This document shows positions 15,910-24,881 of a DNA stretch of 39,066 nucleotides, in pieces. The DNA comes from JBNKLG01 sp050292235. GTDB lineage: Bacteria > Pseudomonadota > Gammaproteobacteria > Chromatiales > Chromatiaceae. The notes under the pieces were generated by a model. It was not told where the DNA came from and ran no database searches. It was given only the letters and a program-made list of their open reading frames with translations. Position numbers and translations under genes: made by a program. The stretch lies in assembly GCA_050292235.1 (NCBI GenBank), contig JBNKLG010000017.1:1-39066 (forward strand). The letters are read 5' to 3'. Numbering within the stretch: the first letter of the stretch is position 1; each line of letters begins with the position of its first letter.

Positions 15910-16484
15910 TGACTGACTCTGCCAAAGAACCCTCAGCCACGTCCATGGGTGAAGACCCCCGCCGGGCCATCATTGAAGTTATGGCGCGCCTGGGCAAAGA
16001 AACCCAGTTGCACCTGGATGAACGGGATCGCCACTTCCAGACCACCGATTTCCTCACCTTTGGCATATCATTACTGCTGGCCTTGCTGGCAATAGTCAAC
16101 ATCTACTATGTCAGTGTCTTGTACCGAAACCTGGGTGGCATCGTCACTAACATTGACTCCATGCACCAGCACCTCGTCCGGGTCAATCAAGACATGGAGG
16201 CGATCACCGCCAATGTCGCCCATTTCGATGCGCATCTTGAGGCCATGACGGAGATCCATGTCCACATGGCCCAAATTGCCAGCGCCCTGCCAAACATCAG
16301 CAAAAACATGAAGGGCATCCATGGAAGTATCGAACGCATCGAACAGGATATGGGTATGCTGAGCAATGCCATGGGTGCCATTGATCAGCGTATCTTTCAG
16401 ATGAAGGCGGGGATGAATGTGATGAATACCAACATGCGGCAGATGGCCAACCCCATGTCAGTCTTTAATCCCATGATGCCCTAA
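15909..16484 (+). CDS. Membrane-anchored coiled-coil protein of unknown function (second of the pair)
   Basis: The 191-residue product has about 45 cytoplasmic residues, one membrane helix (FLTFGISLLLALLAIVNIYY, about 48-67) and a long extracytoplasmic coiled coil rich in Met and His. It ends PMSVFNPMMP. The ending matches its neighbour as P-x-x-[SV]-F-N-x-M-x-P. The Met/His-rich stalk might bind metal, but no defined site is visible. It is translationally coupled to the preceding gene, and its TAA overlaps the TAG of the convergent CoA-binding gene. I do not recognise a named family. Confidence 0.75.
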   Translation: MTDSAKEPSATSMGEDPRRAIIEVMARLGKETQLHLDERDRHFQTTDFLTFGISLLLALLAIVNIYYVSVLYRNLGGIVTNIDSMHQHLVRVNQDMEAITANVAHFDAHLEAMTEIHVHMAQIASALPNISKNMKGIHGSIERIEQDMGMLSNAMGAIDQRIFQMKAGMNVMNTNMRQMANPMSVFNPMMP

Positions 16485-16927
16485 CCTGGACCCGGACTGG
16501 TTGGAGGCCCCACAGGTGGCAGATTCAGACGCTGGATGACCTGCTTTGGACAAACATCCATCACCACCTGCAAACCGGCCTTACGGGCCTTTCCCGCTGC
16601 CAGGTCATTGATCACACCCAACTGCATCCAGATGACCCTGGCGCGCACCGCAATGGCCTCATTGACCACAGCGGCTGCCGCCTCGGCATTGCGAAAAACA
16701 TCCACCATATCGATGGGCTCTTTGATCTCTGCCAGTGAAGACAACACCTGCTGCCCCAGAATATAGGTACCTGCCCGCCCCGGATTCACCGGAATCACTC
16801 GATAGCCCTGATTTTGCAGAAAGGCCATCACCTGATAACTGTCTCGATGGGTTTTATGGCTGGCCCCCACAAGAGCGATGGTACGCACTGACTTGAGAAT
16901 GCCAACCAGCTCTTCATCATCGCTCAT
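16481..16927 (-). CDS. CoA-binding (YccU-like) protein
   Basis: The 148-residue protein is a single Rossmann-fold CoA_binding domain: TIALVGASHKTHRDSYQVMAFLQNQGYRVIPVNP (about 16-49), VDVFRNAEAA and VIWMQLGVIND. It resembles the CoA-binding domain of succinyl-CoA synthetase alpha, standing alone as in E. coli YccU. The cellular role is not known. It starts nine bases after the symporter gene with AGGGGG upstream and is its operon partner. Confidence 0.88.
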   Translation of the reverse strand: MSDDEELVGILKSVRTIALVGASHKTHRDSYQVMAFLQNQGYRVIPVNPGRAGTYILGQQVLSSLAEIKEPIDMVDVFRNAEAAAAVVNEAIAVRARVIWMQLGVINDLAAGKARKAGLQVVMDVCPKQVIQRLNLPPVGPPTSPGPG

Positions 16928-16936
16928 AGCGCCCCC

Positions 16937-18205
16937 TTAGTGATTCGACCGTAGAATGCCCTGTTCCCCCTGCTGGCGTCCAATGATGACTGCGCCGACC
17001 GAATCGCTGAGCACATTGACCGAGGTGCGACACATATCCAACACCCGATCCACCACCAGGAGCATCCCAATCGCCTCCAGGGGCAATCCCAGGGTACCCA
17101 GAATAATGGCAATGGCCACCAGACTGGCCGAGGGCACCGCTGCCACGCCAATTGAGGTCAACAGAGCGACCGCCACCACAGTAAACTGGGTGGCGAAGCT
17201 GAGGTCCAGTCCATAGGCCTGGGCGATATACATGGCGGCAGCACATTCATACAGTGCCGTACCATCCATGTTGATGGTAGCTCCCAGAGGCAGCACGAAA
17301 CTGGTGGTGCTATTTGAGACACCGGCACGCTCTTCCACACATTCCATGGTCAACGGCAGGGTAGACCCGGATGAGGCACTGGAAAAGGCCATCAACAGGG
17401 CTGGGGACATCGCCTGGAAATGGCGTAATGGCGATACCCGACCCAACAGACGCAACATCAAGGGCAGGGTCACAAAGGCATGTATGGCCAAACCAGCCAG
17501 CACGGCCATAAAAAACCAAAACACCGACTCAAACTGCTCAAAACCAGTCGTGGCTACTACTTTAGCCACCAGGGCGAAGACGCCAATGGGTGCAAAGCGC
17601 ATCACCAAATGCGTAATTTTCATCATGATCTCAAGCAGCCCCTGCCAAAACGACTGCTGCACCTCTCGCTGTTGTTGGCTAGCCAATCGAGAGAGAAAAT
17701 ACCCGAATAAAAGGCTGAAAAAAATCAGGCCCAGCATCTGTCCCTCTGTTGCGGCAGCAAAGATATTGCTGGGCACCATGCGCAGAAAAATTTCGGGAAT
17801 CACCTCGAAACCCTTGCCACTGACCTTGGCCACGCTTTCTTCCACAGCGACCTGATCAGTTTCCGGCTTTACCGGATTACCCATGCTATCCAAACCCGGC
17901 TGAATCAGGTTCACCAACAGCAGGCCAACCAGAATGGCGAAAAAACTGGTGGCCATATAATAGAGGAGCGTCTTACCACCCAAACGCCCCAGATTCCCTG
18001 AGCGCCCTACGCCAGCGATGCCCACAATGATGGAAGAGACCACCAGAGGCACCACAATCATCTTCAGGGCATTGAGAAAGAGTTTGCCGAGAAAGGCATA
18101 GCTGGCCAACAGACCGGTCTGCAGACTTTCAGGCAAAAAGCCATGCCACCCGCCTGCGATCACGGCCACCACCAGAGCGATAAGGATCTGCCAATGAAGT
18201 TTCAT
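16937..18205 (-). CDS. Dicarboxylate/amino acid:cation symporter (DAACS, GltP/DctA family)
   Basis: This inner-membrane carrier takes up glutamate, aspartate or C4-dicarboxylates with protons or sodium. The 422-residue length and about eight helices plus two re-entrant loops fit the family. Diagnostic motifs are the serine-rich SSASSGSTLPLT (re-entrant loop 1), LGATINMDGTALYE (the NMDGT cation/substrate motif) and VDRVLDMCRTSVNVLSD near the end. The Arg in DMCRTS is the position that in relatives favours acidic amino acids with cation binding, but substrate choice is not certain. It starts 26 bases after ppiD with GAGGGG upstream, so it may be read through from ppiD. Confidence 0.92.
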   Translation of the reverse strand: MKLHWQILIALVVAVIAGGWHGFLPESLQTGLLASYAFLGKLFLNALKMIVVPLVVSSIIVGIAGVGRSGNLGRLGGKTLLYYMATSFFAILVGLLLVNLIQPGLDSMGNPVKPETDQVAVEESVAKVSGKGFEVIPEIFLRMVPSNIFAAATEGQMLGLIFFSLLFGYFLSRLASQQQREVQQSFWQGLLEIMMKITHLVMRFAPIGVFALVAKVVATTGFEQFESVFWFFMAVLAGLAIHAFVTLPLMLRLLGRVSPLRHFQAMSPALLMAFSSASSGSTLPLTMECVEERAGVSNSTTSFVLPLGATINMDGTALYECAAAMYIAQAYGLDLSFATQFTVVAVALLTSIGVAAVPSASLVAIAIILGTLGLPLEAIGMLLVVDRVLDMCRTSVNVLSDSVGAVIIGRQQGEQGILRSNH

Positions 18206-18231
18206 GTCATCCCCTCAATGGCCCTCAGGAT

Positions 18232-20115
18232 CTATGGCTCACTGGCCTCTGCTTTCTTCGTTAGCGTCACCGTTGCCAACTGTTTCAGGGCTGTCAGATA
18301 TAAGCCCAATGAAGCCCGCCCTCGACCGAAACTCAGCTCGGCAGCTGTCTTCTTGGTCTTGTCACCCACTTTGCCATCCACCACCTGAGTCAACGCCAAC
18401 ACCGCTTGATCACCATTGCCCAGGTCCACCTGATCGTAAGTGGGTTTCTCAGGCTGAGGGCGAGCTAAACGAAATACAGCTTCCAGTATCGATGCGGGCA
18501 CCTTGGTGTCAAAGCGACCGACCATACCAACCAGAGCGGGTTCCAGCCCTTGCGCCTTAGCCACCTCGGCCAACGTTTTCCCTTCACGCAGGGCTGTCAC
18601 AGCGTCCTGAGCCGCCTTGGTAGCCGCCTGAGCCGCAAACGCTTGTCGCAAGGACAGGATCACCTGATCACGCACTTCGTCCAGAGGTTTGACGCTCGCC
18701 TCGACATGCTCCACCACGCGGACCACCAGGATGCGATCATTCGGCAGATCGATGGGATCGGAATTATGCCCCTTCTGCAAAACCTCTTCACTGAAGGCCG
18801 CAGCGAGCACCGGCGGCAAAGCCAGATCACCCTGGGTTGACTCTCGGGTTAACCAATCACTGGTCCGAATACTGAGGTTAAGACCTTCCTGCAGGGGGTC
18901 CAGGCTATCGGGCTGAACAAAAGCCAAATCAGAGAACTGCTCCTGATCATCTGCAAACAACTGACGGGCCTGTTCTTCCACATAGGCTTTCGTGACTCGC
19001 TCTCGCACCTCGTCCAGTTTTGCCAGACCGCCCCGCACCTCGGCCAAACGAATCAAATGCCAGCCAAATTCGGACTTCACCGGCTGACTAAGTTCGCCAG
19101 GCTGCATGGCAAAAACAGCGGCCTCGAAAGCCGGGTCCATAACCCCCTTGGCAAAAAAGCCCAGATCTCCCCCCTGGCTGGCCGAGCCGGCATCTTCTGA
19201 ACTCTCTTTGGCCAAGGTGGCAAAATCCTCACCCGCCTGGAGCCGTTTCTGTATTCCCTCAATCTTCTGTTTGGCTTCCGCCTCATGGCCAGCAGTCACA
19301 TTGATCAGGATATGCGCTGCACGGCGTTCTTCGTTGGCGCGATAGGCCTTTGGGTGTTCTTTCAGGTATTCCTCCAGCGCAGCATCTTCCACCAGAACCT
19401 GGGGCTTGAGTGTTTCCGGACTCAACTCCACATACTGTAACTTGACCTTCTCTTGGCTGCGAAAGTCCTGACTATGTTTCTGGTAATAGGCCTGGATTTG
19501 TTCATCCGTGGGCGTCTCTGCCAAGGCCAAATATTTATCTCTGGGGAAAGTCAGATAGCCCAGCTCACGCTTCTGCTCTCGCAAGCGCAACCATTCCGCA
19601 ATCTCTGCCTGGGTGGTAAATTCCGAATTGGATACCGACTGCTGCAACTGACTCAACATCACCTGCAAACGCATTTGATTCGCATAGCCGTCCTTGGAAA
19701 GCCCACTCTGTCGCAAAGTGCGATCATAGGCCCCCTGGTTAAATTTGCCAGCCTGTTGAAACAGCGGATCGTCAGCGATGGCCTGGCGCACCATGTCATC
19801 ATTAGCAGACATGTGCTGCCGGAAAACGTTCTGGGTCAAAACCGCGTTTCGGATCAATGACGACAGGGCCTGTTGCTTCAGCCATGTCTCATCGAAACTG
19901 CCTGCCCGGAAGTTGGGCAACTGCATACGCATGTTTTGCGAGGCGCGATCCAGCTCCCGTTCGGTAATCTCCTGGTCATTGACCTTAGCCGCGACAGGCT
20001 CCCCGCCAATACCCAGGTATTCATTGATACCCCATAGCGCAAAGGGGATGGTAATCAGAATGACGATGACCCAGGCAATCCAGCCTTGGGCTTTTTCACG
20101 GATGGCTTGCAACAT
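18232..20115 (-). CDS. ppiD: Peptidyl-prolyl cis-trans isomerase D, periplasmic foldase
   Basis: PpiD is an inner-membrane-anchored chaperone that acts near the Sec translocon on emerging outer-membrane and periplasmic proteins. The 627-residue product has an N-terminal anchor (WIAWVIVILITIPFALWGI, about 12-30), a SurA-N-like chaperone region with ITERELDRASQNMR, and a parvulin domain (about 260-360: AAHILINVTAGHEAEA, QGGDLGFFAKGVMDPAFEAAVFAM, GWHLIRLAEV). A second, degenerate chaperone-like region follows. It sits downstream of lon-hupB, the conserved order, but is separated from them by two tRNAs and a strong terminator, so it needs its own promoter. Confidence 0.95.
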   Translation of the reverse strand: MLQAIREKAQGWIAWVIVILITIPFALWGINEYLGIGGEPVAAKVNDQEITERELDRASQNMRMQLPNFRAGSFDETWLKQQALSSLIRNAVLTQNVFRQHMSANDDMVRQAIADDPLFQQAGKFNQGAYDRTLRQSGLSKDGYANQMRLQVMLSQLQQSVSNSEFTTQAEIAEWLRLREQKRELGYLTFPRDKYLALAETPTDEQIQAYYQKHSQDFRSQEKVKLQYVELSPETLKPQVLVEDAALEEYLKEHPKAYRANEERRAAHILINVTAGHEAEAKQKIEGIQKRLQAGEDFATLAKESSEDAGSASQGGDLGFFAKGVMDPAFEAAVFAMQPGELSQPVKSEFGWHLIRLAEVRGGLAKLDEVRERVTKAYVEEQARQLFADDQEQFSDLAFVQPDSLDPLQEGLNLSIRTSDWLTRESTQGDLALPPVLAAAFSEEVLQKGHNSDPIDLPNDRILVVRVVEHVEASVKPLDEVRDQVILSLRQAFAAQAATKAAQDAVTALREGKTLAEVAKAQGLEPALVGMVGRFDTKVPASILEAVFRLARPQPEKPTYDQVDLGNGDQAVLALTQVVDGKVGDKTKKTAAELSFGRGRASLGLYLTALKQLATVTLTKKAEASEP

Positions 20116-20197
20116 GACGATACCCTAACGATCTCCAATTTCTCTGTTTCACCAGAGACTGTTCAAATGCCCAGACGGGCGAGATTGGGAACAGTGC

Positions 20198-20226
20198 AAA
20201 AAAATGGGGCCACTAAGGGCCCCATT
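20198..20226 (-). terminator. Intrinsic terminator after tRNA-Asp
   Basis: On the minus strand AATGGGGCC-CTTAGT-GGCCCCATT forms a perfect nine-pair stem with a six-base loop, followed by a run of T. It starts seven bases after the tRNA-Asp CCA and would end the hupB-tRNA transcript. Confidence 0.9.
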
Positions 20227-20232
20227 GAATAA

Positions 20233-20309
20233 TGGCGGAGCGGACGGGGCTCGAACCCGCGACCCCCGGCGTGACAGGCCGGTATTCTAACCATCTGAAC
20301 TACCGCTCC
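20233..20309 (-). tRNA. tRNA-Asp (GTC)
   Basis: The 77-base cloverleaf has a GGAGCGG acceptor stem, encoded CCA and anticodon GTC within CCTGTCACG. It follows tRNA-Val by 12 bases. Confidence 0.97.
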
Positions 20310-20321
20310 GAATTTCCTTAC

Positions 20322-20397
20322 TGGTGGGTGCTGTAGGGATCGAACCTACGACCCTCGCCTTGTAAGGGCGATGCTCTCCCAGCTGAGCTAAGCACCC
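20322..20397 (-). tRNA. tRNA-Val (TAC)
   Basis: The 76-base cloverleaf has acceptor GGGTGCT/AGCACCC, encoded CCA and anticodon TAC within CTTACAAG. It begins 11 bases after hupB. Confidence 0.97.
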
Positions 20398-20408
20398 GAG
20401 AAAGCGCG

Positions 20409-20681
20409 CTAGTTTACAGCATCCTTAAGCGCCTTACCAGCTTTAAAAGAGGGCACTTTAGACGCCTTGATTTCAATGGTAGCGCCGGTCTGCGGATTGC
20501 GGCCGGTACGGGCTGCACGGTCGCGCACGGTAAAAGAACCAAAGCCAATCAGGGAAACCGTATCACCTTTCTTCATAGCGTCAGTAATGGCTTGAACCAT
20601 GCCATCCAGAGCACGACCGGCCGCAGCCTTGGAAATGTCGGCCGATTCGGCCATGGCATCAATGAGTTCTGATTTATTCAT
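20409..20681 (-). CDS. hupB: DNA-binding protein HU-beta
   Basis: HU bends and compacts DNA as a dimer. The 90-residue product has MNKSELIDAMAESADISKAAAGRALD and the beta-arm signature GFGSFTVRDRAARTGRNPQTG (about 46-66), with the arm proline in NPQTG. It has the family's exact length. It lies downstream of lon, with its own strong promoter, and upstream of tRNA-Val and tRNA-Asp. Confidence 0.97.
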   Translation of the reverse strand: MNKSELIDAMAESADISKAAAGRALDGMVQAITDAMKKGDTVSLIGFGSFTVRDRAARTGRNPQTGATIEIKASKVPSFKAGKALKDAVN

Positions 20682-20752
20682 TCTCTATCCCCAGACGATT
20701 TAAAAATGAGCCTCGGTAAAGGCCCAGGATGAAAGTATCCTTTCGGACAGTC

Positions 20753-20782
20753 TTTATAGCAGTGAAAAAAAATAGGTGTCAA
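20753..20782 (-). promoter_or_regulatory. Sigma-70 promoter of hupB
   Basis: On the minus strand TTGACA (20777-20782) and TATAAA (20753-20758) are separated by 18 bases, with a T-rich spacer. It lies about 75 bases before hupB. An imperfect GCGC-flanked stem just upstream (about 20783-20814) could act as a lon terminator, but no T-run follows it directly. Confidence 0.75.
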
Positions 20783-20902
20783 GCGCCAAGCCCCGTCATT
20801 CGTGGGTTTAGCGCACTTTTTTTATCAAACCAAGACGTGAATCATGTTGCACACCATCGATCCTTTGCCAACATCTCAACGAGTTAGAAGAGAAAAAGCA
20901 GG

Positions 20903-23356
20903 TTAGGCATTATGCCGAACTTTTTCGCCGACTTCTGCAGACACTGTCTCCGGCGGACTCACCCCCGCCATCTCTTCTGTCGCACCCTGCCCTTCCTGGC
21001 GAGGCTCGGGCATACGATCCAAGGCGATGGATAGTACCTCATCAATCCAACGCACTGGGACAATCTCCAGGTTCTGCACCACGTTCTTGGGAATCTCGGC
21101 CAAATCCTTCTCGTTTTCGTGCGGGATAATAACCGTACGAATCCCTCCCCGGGATGCAGCCAATAATTTCTCTTTCAGGCCACCGATAGGCAGCACCTCG
21201 CCGCGCAGGGTGATCTCACCGGTCATGGCCACACTGGCTTTCACCGGAATACTGGTCAGCGCGGACACCAGGGCGGTACACATGCCAATACCGGCACTGG
21301 GGCCATCCTTGGGCGTGGCCCCTTCTGGCACATGGATATGGATGTCCTGTTCCTGGTAAAAATCCGCCGCCAGCCCCAGCATATGGGAACGACTACGCAC
21401 CACGGTCATGGCGGCCTGGATGGACTCTTTCATCACATCCCCCAACTGCCCGGTCTGATTAAGTCGTCCCTTACCTTTAACCAGCGCGGCTTCGATGGTC
21501 AGCAGCTCGCCGCCCACCTCAGTCCAGGCCAGCCCCGTCACCTGACCCACCTGATCACTCTCTTCCGCAATACCATAGCGGAAACGTTTTACGCCCAGGT
21601 ACTTCTCCAGATTCTTGCTGGTGACAACCCGCTGCTTGGTGCTGGCATTGAGCAGAATCTCTTTCACCACCTTCCGGCAGATCTTGGCGATCTCGCGCTC
21701 CAGGTTACGCACCCCGGCCTCACGGGTGTAGTGGCGAATGATGTCGCGCAAAACCGCCTCGCGAATCACCAACTCACCCTCTTTGAGGCCATTGCTCTGC
21801 ATCTGTTTGGAAATCAGATAGCGCTGGGCGATGTTAACCTTTTCGTCTTCGGTATAGCCGGAGAGTCGAATGACCTCCATGCGATCCAGCAGCGCCGGAG
21901 GAATATTGAGGGTATTGGCCGTGGCCACGAACATGACCTCGGACAGATCAAAATCCACCTCTAGATAGTGATCCTGGAAGGTATGGTTCTGCTCCGGATC
22001 CAGCACCTCCAACAAGGCCGAGGCGGGATCACCCCGAAAATCCATGGCCATCTTGTCGATTTCATCAAGCAGGAAGAAGGGGTTTTTCGCCCCGGCCCGG
22101 GTCAGGTTCTGAACAATCTTGCCTGGTAAGGCCCCAATATAGGTGCGACGATGACCACGAATTTCGGCCTCATCCCGCACCCCCCCCAGAGCCATGCGCA
22201 CAAATTTGCGATTGGTAGCACGGGCAATGGATTGCCCCAAAGAGGTCTTCCCCACACCCGGAGGACCCACCAGACAGAGGATAGGGCCTTTCAGCTTACG
22301 CACCCGCTGTTGCACCGCCAGGTACTCCAGAATGCGCTCTTTAACCTTTTCCAAACCGTAATGATCGGCCTCCAGCACCTCCTCGGCAGCGCCAATATCA
22401 TTACGAATCTTGCTACGCTTTTTCCAGGGCACGTTCACCAAGGCATCGATGTAATTGCGGACCACCGTCGCCTCGGCAGACATGGGGGACATCAACTTCA
22501 GCTTGTTGAGTTCGGTCTGGGCCTTGGTCTTGGCCTCTTTCGACATGCCGGCCTGTTCGATTTTGCGCTCAAGATCCTCAATCTCGTTAGGAGCATCATC
22601 CAGTTCACCCAGCTCCTTCTGGATCGCCTTCATCTGTTCATTGAGATAGTACTCGCGCTGATTCTTCTCCATCTGCTTTTTGACCCGACCCCGGATACGC
22701 TTTTCCATCTGCAAAAGATCGTTCTCGCCTTCCATCAGGGCCATGAGATGCTCGAAGCGCTCGCGCACATCAACAATTTCCAGCACATGCTGTTTCTCCG
22801 CCAGCTTTAGCGACATGTGTGCGGCCAGAGTATCGGCCAGACGGCTGGGCTCATCGATACTGCCCAGAGAGGTCAACACCTCGGGAGGGACCTTTTTGTT
22901 CAGTTTGACGTATTGATCAAACAGGCTGACGGCAGAGCGCATCAGGACTTCGGCCTCGCGGTCATCGAACTCCTGTTTGTCATCCAGACTCTGCAATTCC
23001 GCCGCATAATAGCCCTCGATATCGACCAGGCGGTCGATGCGGGTACGCTGACCACCTTCTACCAGAACCTTGACGGTTCCATCGGGCAGTTTCAACAGCT
23101 GCAGGATATTGGCACGGGTACCGATCTGGTAGAGATCGTCTGGGATAGGGTCATCCACGTCAGCGCTCTTCTGCGCCACCAACAGGATGTGCTTGTTGGA
23201 TTTCATGGCATGGTCGAGAGCCTTGATCGATTTTTCACGGCCCACGAACAGAGGAATGACCATATGGGGATAGACCACCACATCGCGCAGCGGCAAAACC
23301 GGTAAGAGATCTCCCTCGTTATGGACAAGAGCCTGGGTGTTTTCAGTCTGCCCCAC
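20903..23356 (-). CDS. lon: ATP-dependent protease La
   Basis: Lon is a cytoplasmic AAA+ protease that degrades misfolded and regulatory proteins. The 817-residue product has the N-terminal LON substrate domain (LPVLPLRDVVVYPHM), a coiled middle region, Walker A GPPGVGKTS and Walker B FFLLDEIDKM, and the C-terminal Ser-Lys protease domain with GPSAGIGM holding the catalytic serine. The start is GTG with AGGGGG five bases upstream. A sigma-32-type promoter lies just upstream at 23417-23444, so heat-shock induction is expected. Confidence 0.97.
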   Translation of the reverse strand: MGQTENTQALVHNEGDLLPVLPLRDVVVYPHMVIPLFVGREKSIKALDHAMKSNKHILLVAQKSADVDDPIPDDLYQIGTRANILQLLKLPDGTVKVLVEGGQRTRIDRLVDIEGYYAAELQSLDDKQEFDDREAEVLMRSAVSLFDQYVKLNKKVPPEVLTSLGSIDEPSRLADTLAAHMSLKLAEKQHVLEIVDVRERFEHLMALMEGENDLLQMEKRIRGRVKKQMEKNQREYYLNEQMKAIQKELGELDDAPNEIEDLERKIEQAGMSKEAKTKAQTELNKLKLMSPMSAEATVVRNYIDALVNVPWKKRSKIRNDIGAAEEVLEADHYGLEKVKERILEYLAVQQRVRKLKGPILCLVGPPGVGKTSLGQSIARATNRKFVRMALGGVRDEAEIRGHRRTYIGALPGKIVQNLTRAGAKNPFFLLDEIDKMAMDFRGDPASALLEVLDPEQNHTFQDHYLEVDFDLSEVMFVATANTLNIPPALLDRMEVIRLSGYTEDEKVNIAQRYLISKQMQSNGLKEGELVIREAVLRDIIRHYTREAGVRNLEREIAKICRKVVKEILLNASTKQRVVTSKNLEKYLGVKRFRYGIAEESDQVGQVTGLAWTEVGGELLTIEAALVKGKGRLNQTGQLGDVMKESIQAAMTVVRSRSHMLGLAADFYQEQDIHIHVPEGATPKDGPSAGIGMCTALVSALTSIPVKASVAMTGEITLRGEVLPIGGLKEKLLAASRGGIRTVIIPHENEKDLAEIPKNVVQNLEIVPVRWIDEVLSIALDRMPEPRQEGQGATEEMAGVSPPETVSAEVGEKVRHNA

Positions 23357-23416
23357 GGCAACCCCCTATGCTTTCATGATATTCCCGCCGCCATACAGCA
23401 ACGGCCCAATCCCAGC

Positions 23417-23444
23417 AGATGGGGCCGACAGGAAAAACTTCAAG
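23417..23444 (-). promoter_or_regulatory. Sigma-32 heat-shock promoter of lon
   Basis: On the minus strand CTTGAAG (23438-23444), 13 bases, then CCCCATCT (23417-23424) match the RpoH consensus CTTGAAA-N11-16-CCCCATNT at all but one specified position. It is about 60 bases before the lon GTG and after the clpX stop. Confidence 0.82.
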
Positions 23445-23457
23445 TGATGATTTGGCC

Positions 23458-24735
23458 TCAGTCTGCCGAAGCAGCTAACTGCTTCTGATCTTTACCACTG
23501 TAGAGGACGAAGGGATTAGCGTCGCCAGAGACAACAGACTCATCCACCATAACCCTGCTGACATTCTCCATGGTCGGCAGGTCATACATAATATCCAGGA
23601 GTATATGTTCCAGGATGGTACGCAAACCACGGGCACCGGTTTTACGTTCCATGGCCTTTTTGGCAATGGCAGCCAACGCATCATCACGGAACTCCAGATC
23701 CACGCCTTCCATTTCAAACAGACGCTTGTACTGCTTGGTCAAGGCATTCTTGGGCTCTTTCAGGATCTGCACCAGGGCATCCTGATCCAGCTCCTCCAAG
23801 GTAGCCACCACCGGCAGACGACCAACAAACTCTGGGATCAGCCCATATTTGATCAGATCTTCCGGCTCCACCCGCTGAATCACCTCGCCCAGATTCTCTT
23901 TTCTTTCCTTACTCCGCACCTCTGCAGAGAAACCGATACCGCCTTTCTCGGAACGCCCTTGAATCACCTTCTCCAGCCCTGCAAAGGCACCGCCCACAAT
24001 GAAGAGGATATTGGCCGTATCCACTTGGAGAAATTCTTGCTGAGGATGCTTGCGCCCCCCCTGAGGAGGCACCGAGGCAACGGTCCCCTCGATAAGCTTC
24101 AGCAACGCCTGCTGCACACCCTCACCAGAGACATCCCGGGTAATGGAGGGGTTATCGGATTTACGCGAAATCTTATCGATTTCATCGATATAGACAATGC
24201 CCGTTTGAGCCTTATCCACATCGTAATCGCATTTCTGCAACAGCTTTTGGATGATATTTTCGACATCCTCACCCACATAACCCGCTTCGGTCAGGGTAGT
24301 CGCATCAGCAATGGTGAAGGGCACATTGAGCAAACGGGCCAGGGTTTCCGCCAGCAGCGTCTTACCTGAGCCTGTGGGACCGATGAGCAGGATATTGCTC
24401 TTGGCAATCTCCACTTCACCCTTCTGTTGCTTGGCGTTGAGGCGTTTGTAATGGTTATAGACCGCGACAGACAGCACCTTTTTGGCCGCCGCCTGGCCAA
24501 TCACATACTGATCCAGGGTCTCCTTGATCTCGTGGGGCTTGGGCAGCTCTGCCTGACTCGACTCACTCGTCTCATCCATCTCCTCACGGATAATGTCATT
24601 ACAGAGTTCAACACATTCATCACAAATAAAAACGGAAGGACCGGCAATGAGCTTTTTCACTTCATGCTGGCTCTTTCCACAGAATGAGCAGTAAAGCGGT
24701 TTTCCGTCATCCTTGCCGCGTTTATCGTTTGCCAT
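23458..24735 (-). CDS. clpX: ClpXP unfoldase subunit ClpX
   Basis: ClpX recognises, unfolds and feeds substrates to ClpP. The 425-residue product has the N-terminal zinc-binding domain (CSFCGKSQHEVKKL...FICDECVELC, about 16-46), Walker A GPTGSGKTLLAETLA, Walker B IVYIDEIDKI, and a GYVGEDVE pore loop. A ClpP-docking IGF-like loop is expected near ...EKGGIGFSAEV, which reads IGF. It is separated from clpP by 146 bases, with a candidate promoter. Confidence 0.97.
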   Translation of the reverse strand: MANDKRGKDDGKPLYCSFCGKSQHEVKKLIAGPSVFICDECVELCNDIIREEMDETSESSQAELPKPHEIKETLDQYVIGQAAAKKVLSVAVYNHYKRLNAKQQKGEVEIAKSNILLIGPTGSGKTLLAETLARLLNVPFTIADATTLTEAGYVGEDVENIIQKLLQKCDYDVDKAQTGIVYIDEIDKISRKSDNPSITRDVSGEGVQQALLKLIEGTVASVPPQGGRKHPQQEFLQVDTANILFIVGGAFAGLEKVIQGRSEKGGIGFSAEVRSKERKENLGEVIQRVEPEDLIKYGLIPEFVGRLPVVATLEELDQDALVQILKEPKNALTKQYKRLFEMEGVDLEFRDDALAAIAKKAMERKTGARGLRTILEHILLDIMYDLPTMENVSRVMVDESVVSGDANPFVLYSGKDQKQLAASAD

Positions 24736-24815
24736 GCTAGCCTCTTAGATGTCTCCCCCATTTCCAGAACCAGAAATAAAGAGGGGCAATCGTCACCAGT
24801 TGTTTACCAAGCCAC

Positions 24816-24843
24816 ATCATATCCCATGCCCCCGGCAAGGCAA
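24816..24843 (-). promoter_or_regulatory. Candidate clpX promoter
   Basis: On the minus strand TTGCCT (24838-24843) and TATGAT (24816-24821) are separated by 16 bases, in the gap between clpP and clpX. This would allow clpX to be made apart from clpP. Confidence 0.45.
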
Positions 24844-24881
24844 ACCGAGCACCCCCGCTGGTTGCATGGATTATCTTAACT

